A DNA stretch of 64,000 nucleotides from UBA2377 sp964525935 (GTDB lineage Bacteria > Verrucomicrobiota > Verrucomicrobiia > Opitutales > Opitutaceae). Below are positions 54,259-63,238 of this stretch, piece after piece (the first letter of the stretch is position 1; every line of letters begins with the position of its first letter). Below the pieces are notes generated by a model. That model was not told where the DNA came from. It saw only the letters and a program-made list of their open reading frames with translations, and searched no databases. Made by a program: the position numbers and the translations under genes. The DNA is taken from NCBI GenBank assembly GCA_964525935.1, contig CAZGJZ010000006.1:62001-126000 (forward strand), read 5' to 3'.

Positions 54259-55403
54259 GTGCACCGGAAAGAAAAGGAGTGCTGTTGGTCGGCAACTACG
54301 CGCCGGATGGACAGGAAAGCATGGCGCGGTTCACCCGGATGCTGGCAGCCGGACTGGAATCAGCCGGCGTGCCTTATGCGGTAGTGGCGCCGCCGGTGCG
54401 CTGGAGCCGGCTGGCGGGGACATATCACTATGCGGGACTCCCGAAATGGCTGGGTTACCTCGACAAGTTCGTGGTGTTTCCGCCGACAGTGGCGCGTCGG
54501 GCGCGGGCCGGCTGGCTCGTGCACGTGACCGATCATTCCAACGCGATGTATGCGCGTGAGGGCCGGGGCGACGTGGTGACGTGTCATGATTTACTGGCGG
54601 TGCGTGGCGCGCTGGGCGAGGACACGGATTGCCCCGCCGGGGCGAGTGGGCGCATGCTGCAACGCTGGATACTTCGCGGCTTGGGCCGGGCGGCCGTGGT
54701 GGCCTGTGTCTCGCAGACGACGGCGGTGGATGCGCGACGCTTGCTGCCGGGGGCGGCGACGGAGCGGGTGCGGGTGGTGCCGAATGGATTGAATTACCCC
54801 TACGGCGGGATGAGTGCGGCGGAGAGCGATCTGCGCCTGGAAAAACTGGGGCTGCGGCGAGGTGGTTATGTGCTGCATGTCGGGTCGAACCTGGAGCGGA
54901 AAAACAAGGCGGCCGTGCTGCGCGCGGTGGCGGCGGCCGGCGCCGGGTTTAGTGGCGAGATAGTGTTTGCGGGGCCGCCCTTGCCCGGGAAGTTGCACGA
55001 GGCGGCTGCGGCTCAGGGGCTGGGTGGACGCGTGCGTGAAGTGACCAAGCCGGACAACGCGACGCTCGAAGCGCTTTACGCGGGGGCGCACGCGTTGGTG
55101 TTCCCGTCGCGCTGGGAGGGATTTGGCTGGCCGATCATCGAGGCGCAGGCCTGTGGGTGCCCGGTGATCTGTGCCGATGGCAGTGCGCTGCCGGAAGTGG
55201 CGGGGGCGGGGGCGATTTTGTGCGGGGCCGACGATCACGCTGCGCTCGGTCGCGGCATCGTGGCGGCGGGCGATGCGGTGCGGCGGCGCGAGTTGATCGC
55301 GGCGGGCCGGCGCAATGCGGCGCAGTATTCCGCTGAAGCAATGGTAGCTGGTTATCTGGCGATCTATCGCGAACTGGGTTTGAGCGGAGGTGCCGCGCGA
55401 TGA
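54255..55403 (+). CDS. Glycosyltransferase family 4
   Basis: 382 residues. KGVLLVGNYAPDGQESMARF marks the acceptor domain, with RVRVVPNGLNYPYGGM at the hinge. The donor domain has YVLHVGSNLERKNKAAVLRA, IVFAGPPLPGKLHEAA and FPSRWEGFGWPIIEAQACGC, then PVICADGSALPEVAGAGAIL. This is the pattern of GT4 enzymes related to mannosyl- and N-acetylglucosaminyl transferases. Joined to both neighbours by ATGA overlaps. Confidence 0.93.
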   Translation: MSAPERKGVLLVGNYAPDGQESMARFTRMLAAGLESAGVPYAVVAPPVRWSRLAGTYHYAGLPKWLGYLDKFVVFPPTVARRARAGWLVHVTDHSNAMYAREGRGDVVTCHDLLAVRGALGEDTDCPAGASGRMLQRWILRGLGRAAVVACVSQTTAVDARRLLPGAATERVRVVPNGLNYPYGGMSAAESDLRLEKLGLRRGGYVLHVGSNLERKNKAAVLRAVAAAGAGFSGEIVFAGPPLPGKLHEAAAAQGLGGRVREVTKPDNATLEALYAGAHALVFPSRWEGFGWPIIEAQACGCPVICADGSALPEVAGAGAILCGADDHAALGRGIVAAGDAVRRRELIAAGRRNAAQYSAEAMVAGYLAIYRELGLSGGAAR

Positions 55404-56470
55404 ACCGGACCGGCCAGCAGCGCGCGGAGCCGACACGGTTGCGGGCCTTTTTTTATCCCATGCGCACGGGCTCGGATCCGGCCCGTTTCCCTTATTCCAC
55501 GTCGTTGGCGGAAGCGCTGCGCAGGCATTTTCTGGTGGTCAACGCCGCGACGGGTTCAGTGGAACTCGCGGAGGATTTGCGCCGGTTTGCCGGCGCCGCC
55601 GATGTGCTGTTCCTCAACTGGCCGGAAAACTCGACCGGTCGGCGGGCGGTGAAAGCCCTCTGCCGGCTGGGCCTGGCCAAGCTGCGCGGGAAGTCGGTGG
55701 TCTGGACGCACCACAACGCGGAACCGCATAACGGAAAGAATCGCTGGAGCTGGCTGTGGCTCAGGTTGCTTCCGTTTTTCGCCGATCACATCGTCATTCA
55801 TACGCGGGAAAGCCGTTTGCTTTTGCGGGTGCGCTCCGATGACCGGCGGGTCATTGAGTTTTTTCACCCGGCGTTTCGCCGTGAGGTCAGTGTTCCGGCC
55901 CCGGAGTCCGCCAAGCGGTGGGATGTGCTCATCTGGGGTTCGATGCGGGAGAACAAAGGCGTGCAGGATTTTCTGGAGCGACTGCAGGCCGCGGGAGCGC
56001 TGCCGCGCTTGAAGGTCAAGGTGGCGGGCGAATTTCGCTGCCCGGAGGACCACGCGATCCTGCAGGCCCGCTACGGAGCGCTAGGCGTGGAGTCGGAAGA
56101 CCGATTCGTGCCCGATGCTGACCTGGAGGAGTTGCACCGCGGGGCGCGTTTCGTGCTCTTTGCCTATAACGGCGCGAGTCTCCTGAATTCCGGCGCGCTG
56201 CTCACTTCGCTGCCCCGTGGCACCCCGATTTTGGGCCCGGATGTCGGCGCGTTTCGGGAGGCGGCCCAGCGCGGCTTGATCCGGACTTTCCGGAATTTCG
56301 ACGAGGCGTTGGCGCTGATCGATCAACGTCCCGGATTCGCCTATCCCGTCGAGCGCATCCGGGCGTTCATGGAAATCCACACTTGGGAGAATTTTGCCGC
56401 CTTGCTGCACGCCCGGATTGCCGGCCGTAGGCAGGACGGGGACGATCGAAGCGAGGCAAGTGTGTGCTGA
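55400..56470 (+). CDS. Glycosyltransferase, GT-B, GumK-like or unclassified
   Basis: 356 residues. RLRAFFYPMRTGSDPARFPY, VLFLNWPENSTGRRAVKALC and KSVVWTHHNAEPHNGKNRWS show a GT-B N-terminal domain with a His-His near the cleft. The second half has DVLIWGSMRENKGVQDFLER, then RFVLFAYNGASLLNSGALLT and SLPRGTPILGPDVGAFREA, a donor-loop variant without the normal E-X7-E. Such patterns occur in inverting beta-mannosyl or glucuronosyl transferases. The specific activity is not known. Confidence 0.8.
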   Translation: MNRTGQQRAEPTRLRAFFYPMRTGSDPARFPYSTSLAEALRRHFLVVNAATGSVELAEDLRRFAGAADVLFLNWPENSTGRRAVKALCRLGLAKLRGKSVVWTHHNAEPHNGKNRWSWLWLRLLPFFADHIVIHTRESRLLLRVRSDDRRVIEFFHPAFRREVSVPAPESAKRWDVLIWGSMRENKGVQDFLERLQAAGALPRLKVKVAGEFRCPEDHAILQARYGALGVESEDRFVPDADLEELHRGARFVLFAYNGASLLNSGALLTSLPRGTPILGPDVGAFREAAQRGLIRTFRNFDEALALIDQRPGFAYPVERIRAFMEIHTWENFAALLHARIAGRRQDGDDRSEASVC

Positions 56471-56474
56471 CAAC

Positions 56475-57548
56475 ATGAGGCCAAAGATTTTTTTCGATGC
56501 ACGCGGGCAGGAGGACAATCTCGGCGATTCGGTCTTGCGGCGGGTCTATTTCGATGTGCTCCGGCGGCATGGTGAGATGCACGTCAATTGTCACAATCAA
56601 AGCGCGGGCTATCTGGCGGCCTTTCCGTTTTGCGCGGAGGATCGATTATACGATTCATCGGTGGCGTGGTGGGGGGCCAGCCGGCGGCTGGTGCGGGCCG
56701 GGGACCTGCTGACGTTGAACGCCGGGGAATCGATGATGGAGTGGGCGCGTCGGGAATACCTGAAACGCTGCGGGTCGATTGCGATGGCGGCGCTACGCGG
56801 AGGGGGCGTGGTGCATTGTGGACATGGGTTGCGCAGGAATTTTCCGGCCTGGCGGTGGCCGCTGCGCGCCATGCTGTCGGGGTGCCGGCTGGTCAGCTGG
56901 CGGGATCATGACAGTCGCGCTTGGGTCGGTTGTGGCAGGGTGTATCCGGATTGGGCCTTCGCCGCGGGCCAGAGCGATGCGGAGATCCAGCGCTCCCGGC
57001 GGGAGCCGCGGGATTTATTGGTGGTGGCATTGCGTGGGGATCGTCCGGAGCCAAGCGAGGAATGGCTCGGGACGGTGGCGAGTTACGCCCGCAGCCGGGG
57101 ACTGCGCATTCATCTGGTCACCCAAGTGCGGCGCGATCAGGGCCGGGCATTGCACCTGGCTGGATACTTCGGGACGGATTGTCTGCGCTGGGATGATAGC
57201 GACCATCGGGTGCACGAGGTGCGCGTGCGGGCTTGGTATCGCCGCGCCGCTCTGGTCATCAGTGATCGACTGCATGTGTTGGTCGTCGCGATGACGGAAG
57301 GCGCGGTGCCGGTTGGTTACACGCCCAATTTGGCGGAGAAGATCAGCCGGTCCTTCGCGGGCGCGGGCATGCCCGGCATCGGCTTTGGGGCGGCGGGACT
57401 GGGTCGCGATGAAGCCCTGGCCCGGATTGCTCGCTTGGAAGCGGACGGGGACGCGTTGTTTGCCGCCTTGGCGGCAGCCCGCCGCCAGCTCGCCGCACTC
57501 TCGGCCCGGATCGGTGCCAATTTTTCCGGCGGTGACAGGCCAATCTGA
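56475..57548 (+). CDS. Polysaccharide pyruvyltransferase-like protein, copy 1
   Basis: 357 residues. It begins MRPKIFFDARGQEDNLGDSV, the N-terminal motif of this family (G-X-GNxGD-like, here DNLGD). It has LLVVALRGDRPEPSEEWLGT, LRIHLVTQVRRDQGRA and the conserved C-terminal site LVISDRLHVLVVAMTEGAVP (S-X-R-L-H). It would transfer pyruvate from phosphoenolpyruvate to make a ketal on a sugar. It starts 4 bases after the previous stop rather than overlapping. It is not closely similar to the next gene. Confidence 0.85.
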   Translation: MRPKIFFDARGQEDNLGDSVLRRVYFDVLRRHGEMHVNCHNQSAGYLAAFPFCAEDRLYDSSVAWWGASRRLVRAGDLLTLNAGESMMEWARREYLKRCGSIAMAALRGGGVVHCGHGLRRNFPAWRWPLRAMLSGCRLVSWRDHDSRAWVGCGRVYPDWAFAAGQSDAEIQRSRREPRDLLVVALRGDRPEPSEEWLGTVASYARSRGLRIHLVTQVRRDQGRALHLAGYFGTDCLRWDDSDHRVHEVRVRAWYRRAALVISDRLHVLVVAMTEGAVPVGYTPNLAEKISRSFAGAGMPGIGFGAAGLGRDEALARIARLEADGDALFAALAAARRQLAALSARIGANFSGGDRPI

Positions 57549-57587
57549 AAATCTCGGCGCAGGCATGAACTCCCCGGGAATGTTTCC

Positions 57588-58517
57588 ATGAACCACGCAG
57601 CGCTGCCTTCGCTGAAGATGTATTGGTGGCCCGGCATGGAACTCAACGGACGATTGTTGCGGTTGATCAAGGCGGGCGGGGTCAATTTTTCGTGGCGGTA
57701 TCCGCATGTGAAAAACTTCGGCGATCAGCTGGCACCGCTGATTGTCAGCCTGCTGTCGGGTCGATCAGTCACGTTTTCGAAGCAGGCCGGGGCCGGGCGG
57801 CTGCTTTCGCTCGGTTCCATTTTGCATTTTATAGGTGACGGCGACGTGGTCTGGGGCAGCGGTTTGGCGAAAGCGGCGGATGCTGAATGTGCCAAGCGGG
57901 CGAAAGGGGTGAAGATCCTGGCGGTCAGAGGCCCGCGGACCAGAACGGCGTTGAACGCGGTGGGCGTCGACTGCCCGGAGGCCTATGGAGACCCGGCACT
58001 TTTATTGCCGCAGCTGGTGACAAATGACGTGGGCAAGCAGCATGCGGTGGGTATCGTGCCGCACTTCCAGCATCATGCCGAGGTCAGGAAGCAATGGATG
58101 CAGCGGGGATCCGGCGTCGTGAAGCTGATCAACGTGACCGCGCCCTGCGCGGATGTGGTCCGGGATATTCTTTCGTGCGAGGTGATTTTATCCAGTTCCC
58201 TGCACGGTGTGATCGTGGCGGAAGCCTATGGCATCCCCGCGGTTTTCCTCGATCGTGGCTGGGGCGGCGGGCTGAAGATCCGGGATTATTATGAATCCAC
58301 GGACCGGGAGCCGGTGATGGTCAGATACGACGGTTTGGGAAATCTGCGCAAATATGTGGACGCGGCGCTGGGCGCGCCGCCGCCGCGGATTGATTTGGCG
58401 CCGTTGTTGGCGGGGTTGCGGGAGTATCTGGACGTTCCCGATCCGGCGCCGACGGCGACCTGGATGTCATTCAGCACGAACTCGAATCACTTGGGCGAAG
58501 TTTTCAGGCCGCGGTGA
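57588..58517 (+). CDS. Polysaccharide pyruvyltransferase, copy 2
   Basis: 309 residues. NFSWRYPHVKNFGDQLAPLI (NFGD), VVWGSGLAKAADAEC, AVRGPRTRTALNAVGVDCPE, AYGDPALLLP and the catalytic-region motif VILSSSLHGVIVAEAYGIPA follow the pyruvyltransferase pattern of exopolysaccharide clusters closely. Pyruvyl ketals add negative charge to the polymer and can also cap a chain. A 39-base spacer separates it from copy 1. The next gene starts by GTGA overlap. Confidence 0.92.
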   Translation: MNHAALPSLKMYWWPGMELNGRLLRLIKAGGVNFSWRYPHVKNFGDQLAPLIVSLLSGRSVTFSKQAGAGRLLSLGSILHFIGDGDVVWGSGLAKAADAECAKRAKGVKILAVRGPRTRTALNAVGVDCPEAYGDPALLLPQLVTNDVGKQHAVGIVPHFQHHAEVRKQWMQRGSGVVKLINVTAPCADVVRDILSCEVILSSSLHGVIVAEAYGIPAVFLDRGWGGGLKIRDYYESTDREPVMVRYDGLGNLRKYVDAALGAPPPRIDLAPLLAGLREYLDVPDPAPTATWMSFSTNSNHLGEVFRPR

Positions 58518-59383
58518 CCACTTCCATCATCATTGCCAATTATAACAACGGACGCTGGCTCCGGCATTGCGTGGACTCGGCGCTCGGCCAAACGCGTCCC
58601 GCGGATGAGGTGATCGTTTACGATGATGCCAGCACGGATGACAGTGTCGCCATTTTGCGGTCCTATGGCGACCGCATCCGGTTGCTGGTGGGAACGCATC
58701 CCAAGGACAGGCATGGCCGGGCGTGTCATGCCCGGGCGCTGTTCGAGGCTTTTCAGGCTTCCTCGGGCAGCCATGTGCACCTTTTGGATGGGGACGATGT
58801 TTACCGGCCGGGACGCCTTGAAGCCTACGCACGCGCCTGGGGGCGCTGCCCGGAAGCCGTGCTGGTGCAGGCGGCCATGGATATGATCGACGAAGAGGGG
58901 GCGCTGGTGGGTTCCGGCCGGGTGGCGTCACGCCATGGCGTGAATCATTTGGAGCAGTATTACCGGAAAGGTGAGACGGATCTTTTTTATCCGGCCAGCG
59001 CGCTGGCGTTTCGCCGTGATTATCTCGAGCGCATGTTGCCATTGGACTTTGCCGACGCTGCGGGGAACGACAGCGCCGTGGACATGCGGCTGAGTTTGCC
59101 GGCGCCATGGTTTGGCCCGGTCCTCTGTCTGGATGAGTCGCTGACTTGCTACCGACTGCGGACGGATTCCCTGTCGGCCAGCAGGCTGGGTGGAACCCAT
59201 CGCCACAAATTGCTGCTGACGCGGATGAAATATTGTCACGATCACGCGGCCCGGCTGGGGCAACGACGGCTGCCGTTTTGGAAAAATCCGGCATATTGGC
59301 GGGGCACGATCCGGGGGAAACTGCCCCGGTGGCTGGGCGATAGGATCGCTGGGTGGCTGTTTGCGCGGAGGCCGGCGGCATGA
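58514..59383 (+). CDS. Glycosyltransferase family 2, INNYNN-type paralogue A
   Basis: 289 residues from GTG 58514. TTSIIIANYNNGRWLRHCVD, then QTRPADEVIVYDDASTDDSV and the metal site VHLLDGDDVYRPGRLE, then YPASALAFRRDYLERMLPLD. It shares these blocks with the genes at 60585 and 63239, so the three are paralogues interleaved with other genes. The C-terminal motif LPFWKNPAYWRGTIRGKLPR is also shared in part with the 60585 gene. Confidence 0.92.
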   Translation: MTTSIIIANYNNGRWLRHCVDSALGQTRPADEVIVYDDASTDDSVAILRSYGDRIRLLVGTHPKDRHGRACHARALFEAFQASSGSHVHLLDGDDVYRPGRLEAYARAWGRCPEAVLVQAAMDMIDEEGALVGSGRVASRHGVNHLEQYYRKGETDLFYPASALAFRRDYLERMLPLDFADAAGNDSAVDMRLSLPAPWFGPVLCLDESLTCYRLRTDSLSASRLGGTHRHKLLLTRMKYCHDHAARLGQRRLPFWKNPAYWRGTIRGKLPRWLGDRIAGWLFARRPAA

Positions 59384-60588
59384 GGGCGATGAGCCCCAAT
59401 GCCGATCCGCAGGCGCCCCGCCGGGGCGAGCGGTGGCTTTTCATTGCGCCCGGGCATTACTCGGGAAAATGCGGCATCGTGGACTACACGTTGTGGCTGG
59501 CCAAGGAGGCCATCCGCAGCGGCGGTGAGGTGCTGGTCATCGCCACGCGACCGATCCCTGCGGCCGATGCCGCCGATTATCTGGAGCGCTTTGATGAAGA
59601 GGAACGGGCACAGCTCCGTTTCGCGAGCCTCGAGGCCGATTTACCCCGCGCCCTCGGGGCGTTGACGACAGAGATCGAGCGGTGGCAGCCCACATGGATC
59701 AGCGTGCAGTTTTTCCCGCCTATGTTTCGGCACGGCTGGTGGATCCTGCCCGGAATGCGCACGCTGGCCCGGGCGCTGAAGGGGAGAAAAGTCGTGGTCA
59801 TGGTGCACGAAACCTGGGCCTGCCTGGGGGGATCGAATGGGATGCGAGGCAAACTGCTGGGCTGGCTCAGAAGGCACGAAGTCCTCCGCGGCCTGCGGGG
59901 CTGGCAGCCGAAGTTTTTCTTTTGTTCGAATCCGGAGCATCGCGACCAGCTGGACGCGGGAAAAATCTCCGCGCGGATTCTGCCGGTTTTCAGCAATATC
60001 ACGATTTGCGCCAAGCCGGCCGGCGTGCATTCGATGGCAGACCTGCTGCGCCGGCTCGCACCGGACTGCGCGCTGCCGGGCAATGCCATGACCGGCGTCT
60101 ACTTCGGTCGAATCGCGCCTACACTGTCCTGCGAAGCGATGTTGCGCGGATTGAAGGCCCATGGCGAAAAAGCCGGGCGCCGTTTGTTTGTCATCTGGAT
60201 CGGCGAACCGGGGCCGCAGGATTCCGGCTGGCGGAAAATCGTCGCGGAGGTGGGGGCTGATGCTTGCGTGCGCCTGGGCCGGCGCCCGGCCGCCGAAATT
60301 TCCTGGGTGTTGCAATATGCGGACCTGGGGTTGAGCGCCACGCCAGCCGGTTTGTGGCCGAAAAGCGGGGGCTGCGCCGCGATGGTGGCGCATGGTTTGT
60401 CGATCGTTTTTCCCGAGGGCGTGGCACCGGTGTCGCCGCCGCCGCGGTATGGCTGGGTGCGTGACGGGCAGTTGGTGCTTTGCGAGCCCCCGGCCGGCGG
60501 GTCGGCGGAACCGGCCTCGCCAGCCGCCACTTGGCAAGCGATGACCGCCGCGATCAACTCCGGGCTACCGACAGGAAAAATGGCATGA
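59380..60588 (+). CDS. Glycosyltransferase, GT4-like
   Basis: 402 residues. The N-terminal domain has WLFIAPGHYSGKCGIVDYTL, a common GT-B acceptor pattern, then WISVQFFPPMFRHGWW and VVVMVHETWACLGGSNGMR. The donor domain has TGVYFGRIAPTLSCEAMLRG, RLFVIWIGEPGPQDSGWRKI, RLGRRPAAEISWVLQYADLG and a weakly conserved LSATPAGLWPKSGGCAAMVA. No normal E-X7-E motif. It sits between two GT2 paralogues with ATGA overlaps on both sides. Confidence 0.78.
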   Translation: MRAMSPNADPQAPRRGERWLFIAPGHYSGKCGIVDYTLWLAKEAIRSGGEVLVIATRPIPAADAADYLERFDEEERAQLRFASLEADLPRALGALTTEIERWQPTWISVQFFPPMFRHGWWILPGMRTLARALKGRKVVVMVHETWACLGGSNGMRGKLLGWLRRHEVLRGLRGWQPKFFFCSNPEHRDQLDAGKISARILPVFSNITICAKPAGVHSMADLLRRLAPDCALPGNAMTGVYFGRIAPTLSCEAMLRGLKAHGEKAGRRLFVIWIGEPGPQDSGWRKIVAEVGADACVRLGRRPAAEISWVLQYADLGLSATPAGLWPKSGGCAAMVAHGLSIVFPEGVAPVSPPPRYGWVRDGQLVLCEPPAGGSAEPASPAATWQAMTAAINSGLPTGKMA

Positions 60589-61457
60589 CCAGTGTGCTCA
60601 TCAACAATTACAATAACGGCCCCTGGTTGAGGGCCTGTATTGATTCCGTGCTGACCCAGACGCAGGCGCCGGAGGAAATCGTGGTTTATGATGATGGCAG
60701 CACCGATGACTCGCTGCGGATACTGCAGGCCTGTGGCGAACGCATCCGGGTGATCGCGGGGCGGCGCGAGCCGGGCCGATTGGCCGTCGCTTCCCAGGCG
60801 AACGCCGTGGCCGAGGCGTTTCGCGTGGCCAAGGGGAATCATCTTTATCTGCTCGATGGCGACGACCTGTTCCTGCCGGACAAGATCCGGCGCTATGAGG
60901 AAGCCTGGAGCGCCTGTCCCGACGCCTCATTGGTGCAAGCGCCGGCAATGCTGATCGATCAGGAAGGACGGTTCCAGCGCGACGGATACGAGCACTTGAA
61001 GCATCCGGCGGACGGGGATTTCAAGGCGGCCACTTACCGCACGCAGGACACGGATTTATATTATCCGACCAGCGCCCTGGCTTTTTCACGGGCGTATCTC
61101 GAACGCATGCTGCCCTTGGATTATACCAATGATATCGAACTGGCGGCGGACAACCGGCTGGCAGCGCTGGCTCCGTTTTTTGGTCCGGTCGTGGTGATGA
61201 ATGACAGCCTGACGCAATGGCGTCAGCGCCCGGCGTCGATTTCCCGCAGCGGCTCGCAACGCGATCCGCTGTCCGGCACCTTGCGCCGGTATCGCTACTT
61301 CAACCGGTCGGCGGTTCGACTCGGACTGCAGCCATTGCAGCTGTGGCGAAACCCGCGTTTTTGGCGCCAAGCGGCGCGGCGGGTGGCGCCGCGCTGGCTG
61401 GCGGCTCCCTTTGTCCACAATCCCGCAGGCCAGCGTCCGTCCGGCCCGAAGGCATGA
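60585..61457 (+). CDS. Glycosyltransferase family 2, INNYNN-type paralogue B
   Basis: 290 residues. MTSVLINNYNNGPWLRACID, then EEIVVYDDGSTDDSLRIL and LYLLDGDDLFLPDKIRRYEE, with DLYYPTSALAFSRAYLERML. These blocks match the paralogues at 58514 and 63239 almost position by position. The donor site is intact. Probably from tandem duplication, with divergence in the region after residue 120 that usually determines acceptor choice. Confidence 0.93.
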   Translation: MTSVLINNYNNGPWLRACIDSVLTQTQAPEEIVVYDDGSTDDSLRILQACGERIRVIAGRREPGRLAVASQANAVAEAFRVAKGNHLYLLDGDDLFLPDKIRRYEEAWSACPDASLVQAPAMLIDQEGRFQRDGYEHLKHPADGDFKAATYRTQDTDLYYPTSALAFSRAYLERMLPLDYTNDIELAADNRLAALAPFFGPVVVMNDSLTQWRQRPASISRSGSQRDPLSGTLRRYRYFNRSAVRLGLQPLQLWRNPRFWRQAARRVAPRWLAAPFVHNPAGQRPSGPKA

Positions 61458-62473
61458 AAGCCCCCGGCGCCATGCCCCAGCCCGATTCCGGTTTCCTTGC
61501 GCCTGTGCCCGGGGCGGAGCCGTTGGTCAGCATCATCATTCCCTGCTACAATGCGGCGGAATCGATCGCGGCCGCGATTGGCAATGCCCTCGACCAGACG
61601 TGGTCACACAAGGAAGTCATCGTGGTGGATGATGGCTCCACGGATGGGAGCCTCGGGATCATCCGCTCGTTCGGCGAGCGCATCCGGTGGCAGACCGGGC
61701 CGAACCGCGGCGGCTGTGCCGCGCGGAACGCGGGGCGGGCGGCGGCGCGGGGTGAGTATATCCAGTTCCTGGATGCCGACGACCTGATGGATGCGGACAA
61801 GGTGGCCGGGCAGCTGGCGTTGCTCAAAGGCTGCGACTGGCGAACCATGGCGGTGTGCAGCGTGAAGTGGCTTGATCGCACGGGCCGGCAGGTAGGCCCG
61901 GTGACGGCGCCCGCGGCCACCCGCCTGGCCGGGCCGGATTTCCTGGTGGACATGTGGCTGCGGGGAGGTGGCTACAACGCCCATGGCTGGCTGTGTCACC
62001 GACGTTTGCTGGACGAAGTGGGTGGTTGGAACGAACGGTTGCTGGCCGACCAAGACGGGGAGTATTTCGGCCGCGTGCTTTGCGCGGCCGGACAGGTGCG
62101 TTTTCTGGAAAACGTCTTCGTTTATTATCGGCGGGGTAGCCCAGGGAGCGTCGCGAGCCGGCGGAACTACGCGGTGGCCACGAGTCGAATCCAGGCGTTG
62201 CGCACGGGCCTGGCTGACATCAGCCAACGGCGGCGGGATGCGCGCGCGCTGCAGGCGATGCGCAATCGCTGTTATGAAGTCGCGCTCTATCACGTCTGGT
62301 ATTCGAAGCGACTGGCGCGTTACGCCCTGGCGCGGGGGCAGGCCCTGGATGCTCCCCGGGGAGCAATGCGGGTGGGCAACCGAAAATTCCAACTGGTCTA
62401 TTGGCTTTTGGGCATCGGCCTGGCTGCGCGCATGCGCACTTGGGTTCGCCATGGGACGCAGGCGGCGGGCTAA
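61454..62473 (+). CDS. Glycosyltransferase family 2
   Basis: 339 residues. After a short Pro/Ala-rich leader it reads LVSIIIPCYNAAESIAAAIG, KEVIVVDDGSTDGSLGIIRS, GGCAARNAGRAAARGEYIQF and the metal site LDADDLMDADKVAGQL. LLADQDGEYFGRVLCAAG holds the catalytic acidic pair. The C-terminal ~110 residues are basic and helical. It is closer to general GT2 enzymes than to the INNYNN-type paralogues around it. After its stop the chain of overlaps breaks for 85 bases. Confidence 0.92.
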   Translation: MKAPGAMPQPDSGFLAPVPGAEPLVSIIIPCYNAAESIAAAIGNALDQTWSHKEVIVVDDGSTDGSLGIIRSFGERIRWQTGPNRGGCAARNAGRAAARGEYIQFLDADDLMDADKVAGQLALLKGCDWRTMAVCSVKWLDRTGRQVGPVTAPAATRLAGPDFLVDMWLRGGGYNAHGWLCHRRLLDEVGGWNERLLADQDGEYFGRVLCAAGQVRFLENVFVYYRRGSPGSVASRRNYAVATSRIQALRTGLADISQRRRDARALQAMRNRCYEVALYHVWYSKRLARYALARGQALDAPRGAMRVGNRKFQLVYWLLGIGLAARMRTWVRHGTQAAG

Positions 62474-62558
62474 GATGCATCGCTTATGCCCCAGCCCGCC
62501 CTATGTTCACCGGAAATGATGCCTGGTTTCATCCCATGACGGGACAAAGAATTATCTT

Positions 62559-63224
62559 ATGAGGACGATATTGCGGGGGCTGATGGTCTTGTTGCCGTGG
62601 ACGCTGCGGCGCTGGTGCCTGACCTGGTGCGGGCATGAGATTCATCCCACGGCCCGGATCGGGCTGGCGTGGGTGTTTCCCAAAAAACTTGTGATGGGTC
62701 CGGGCAGCCGGATCGGCCACGGCACGGTTTGCGTGCATTTGGACGAGGTGCGGCTGGAGGAACAGGCGCGCATCGGCCGGTTGAATTGGATTACGGGTTT
62801 TCCGGCCGACGGGGGCGGCGGTTATTTCGCGCATCAGTCGGGACGAGTCTCGCGCTTGCGGGTGGGCCGGCATGCGGCGATCACGAACCGGCATCTGATC
62901 GATTGCACCAGCGAGGTGAGCGTGGGGGCGTTTGCCACGGTGGCGGGGTTTCGTTCGCAACTGCTGAGCCATAGCATCGACCTGAACGCGAACCGGCAGG
63001 ATTCCGCGCCCATCGAGATCGGTGAACGCTGTTTTGTGGGAACCGGGTGCATCATCCTCGGCGGTGCGCGGCTGCCGGCTTGCAGCGTGCTGGGCGCGGG
63101 CGCGGTGCTGAACAAGGCGCAGACTGAGACGCACATGCTCTACGCCGGCCAGCCGGCTGCAGCGGTGAAGAAGCTGGATCCGGCGGCGGGATACTTCAAG
63201 CGCGAGACGGGCATGGTGCGCTGA
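62559..63224 (+). CDS. Hexapeptide acyltransferase (WcaF/WcaB-like)
   Basis: 221 residues. The N-terminus is hydrophobic (TILRGLMVLLPWTLRRWCLT). The left-handed beta-helix runs through IHPTARIGLAWVFPKKLVMG, SRIGHGTVCVHLDEVRLEEQ and IEIGERCFVGTGCIILGGAR, ending in SVLGAGAVLNKAQTETHMLY and AGQPAAAVKKL. The candidate catalytic His is in QLLSHSIDLNANRQD. Probably an O-acetyltransferase acting on a glycan precursor. It begins after an 85-base gap that may hold an internal promoter. Confidence 0.88.
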   Translation: MRTILRGLMVLLPWTLRRWCLTWCGHEIHPTARIGLAWVFPKKLVMGPGSRIGHGTVCVHLDEVRLEEQARIGRLNWITGFPADGGGGYFAHQSGRVSRLRVGRHAAITNRHLIDCTSEVSVGAFATVAGFRSQLLSHSIDLNANRQDSAPIEIGERCFVGTGCIILGGARLPACSVLGAGAVLNKAQTETHMLYAGQPAAAVKKLDPAAGYFKRETGMVR

Positions 63225-63238
63225 ACTGGCCCTTGGAA

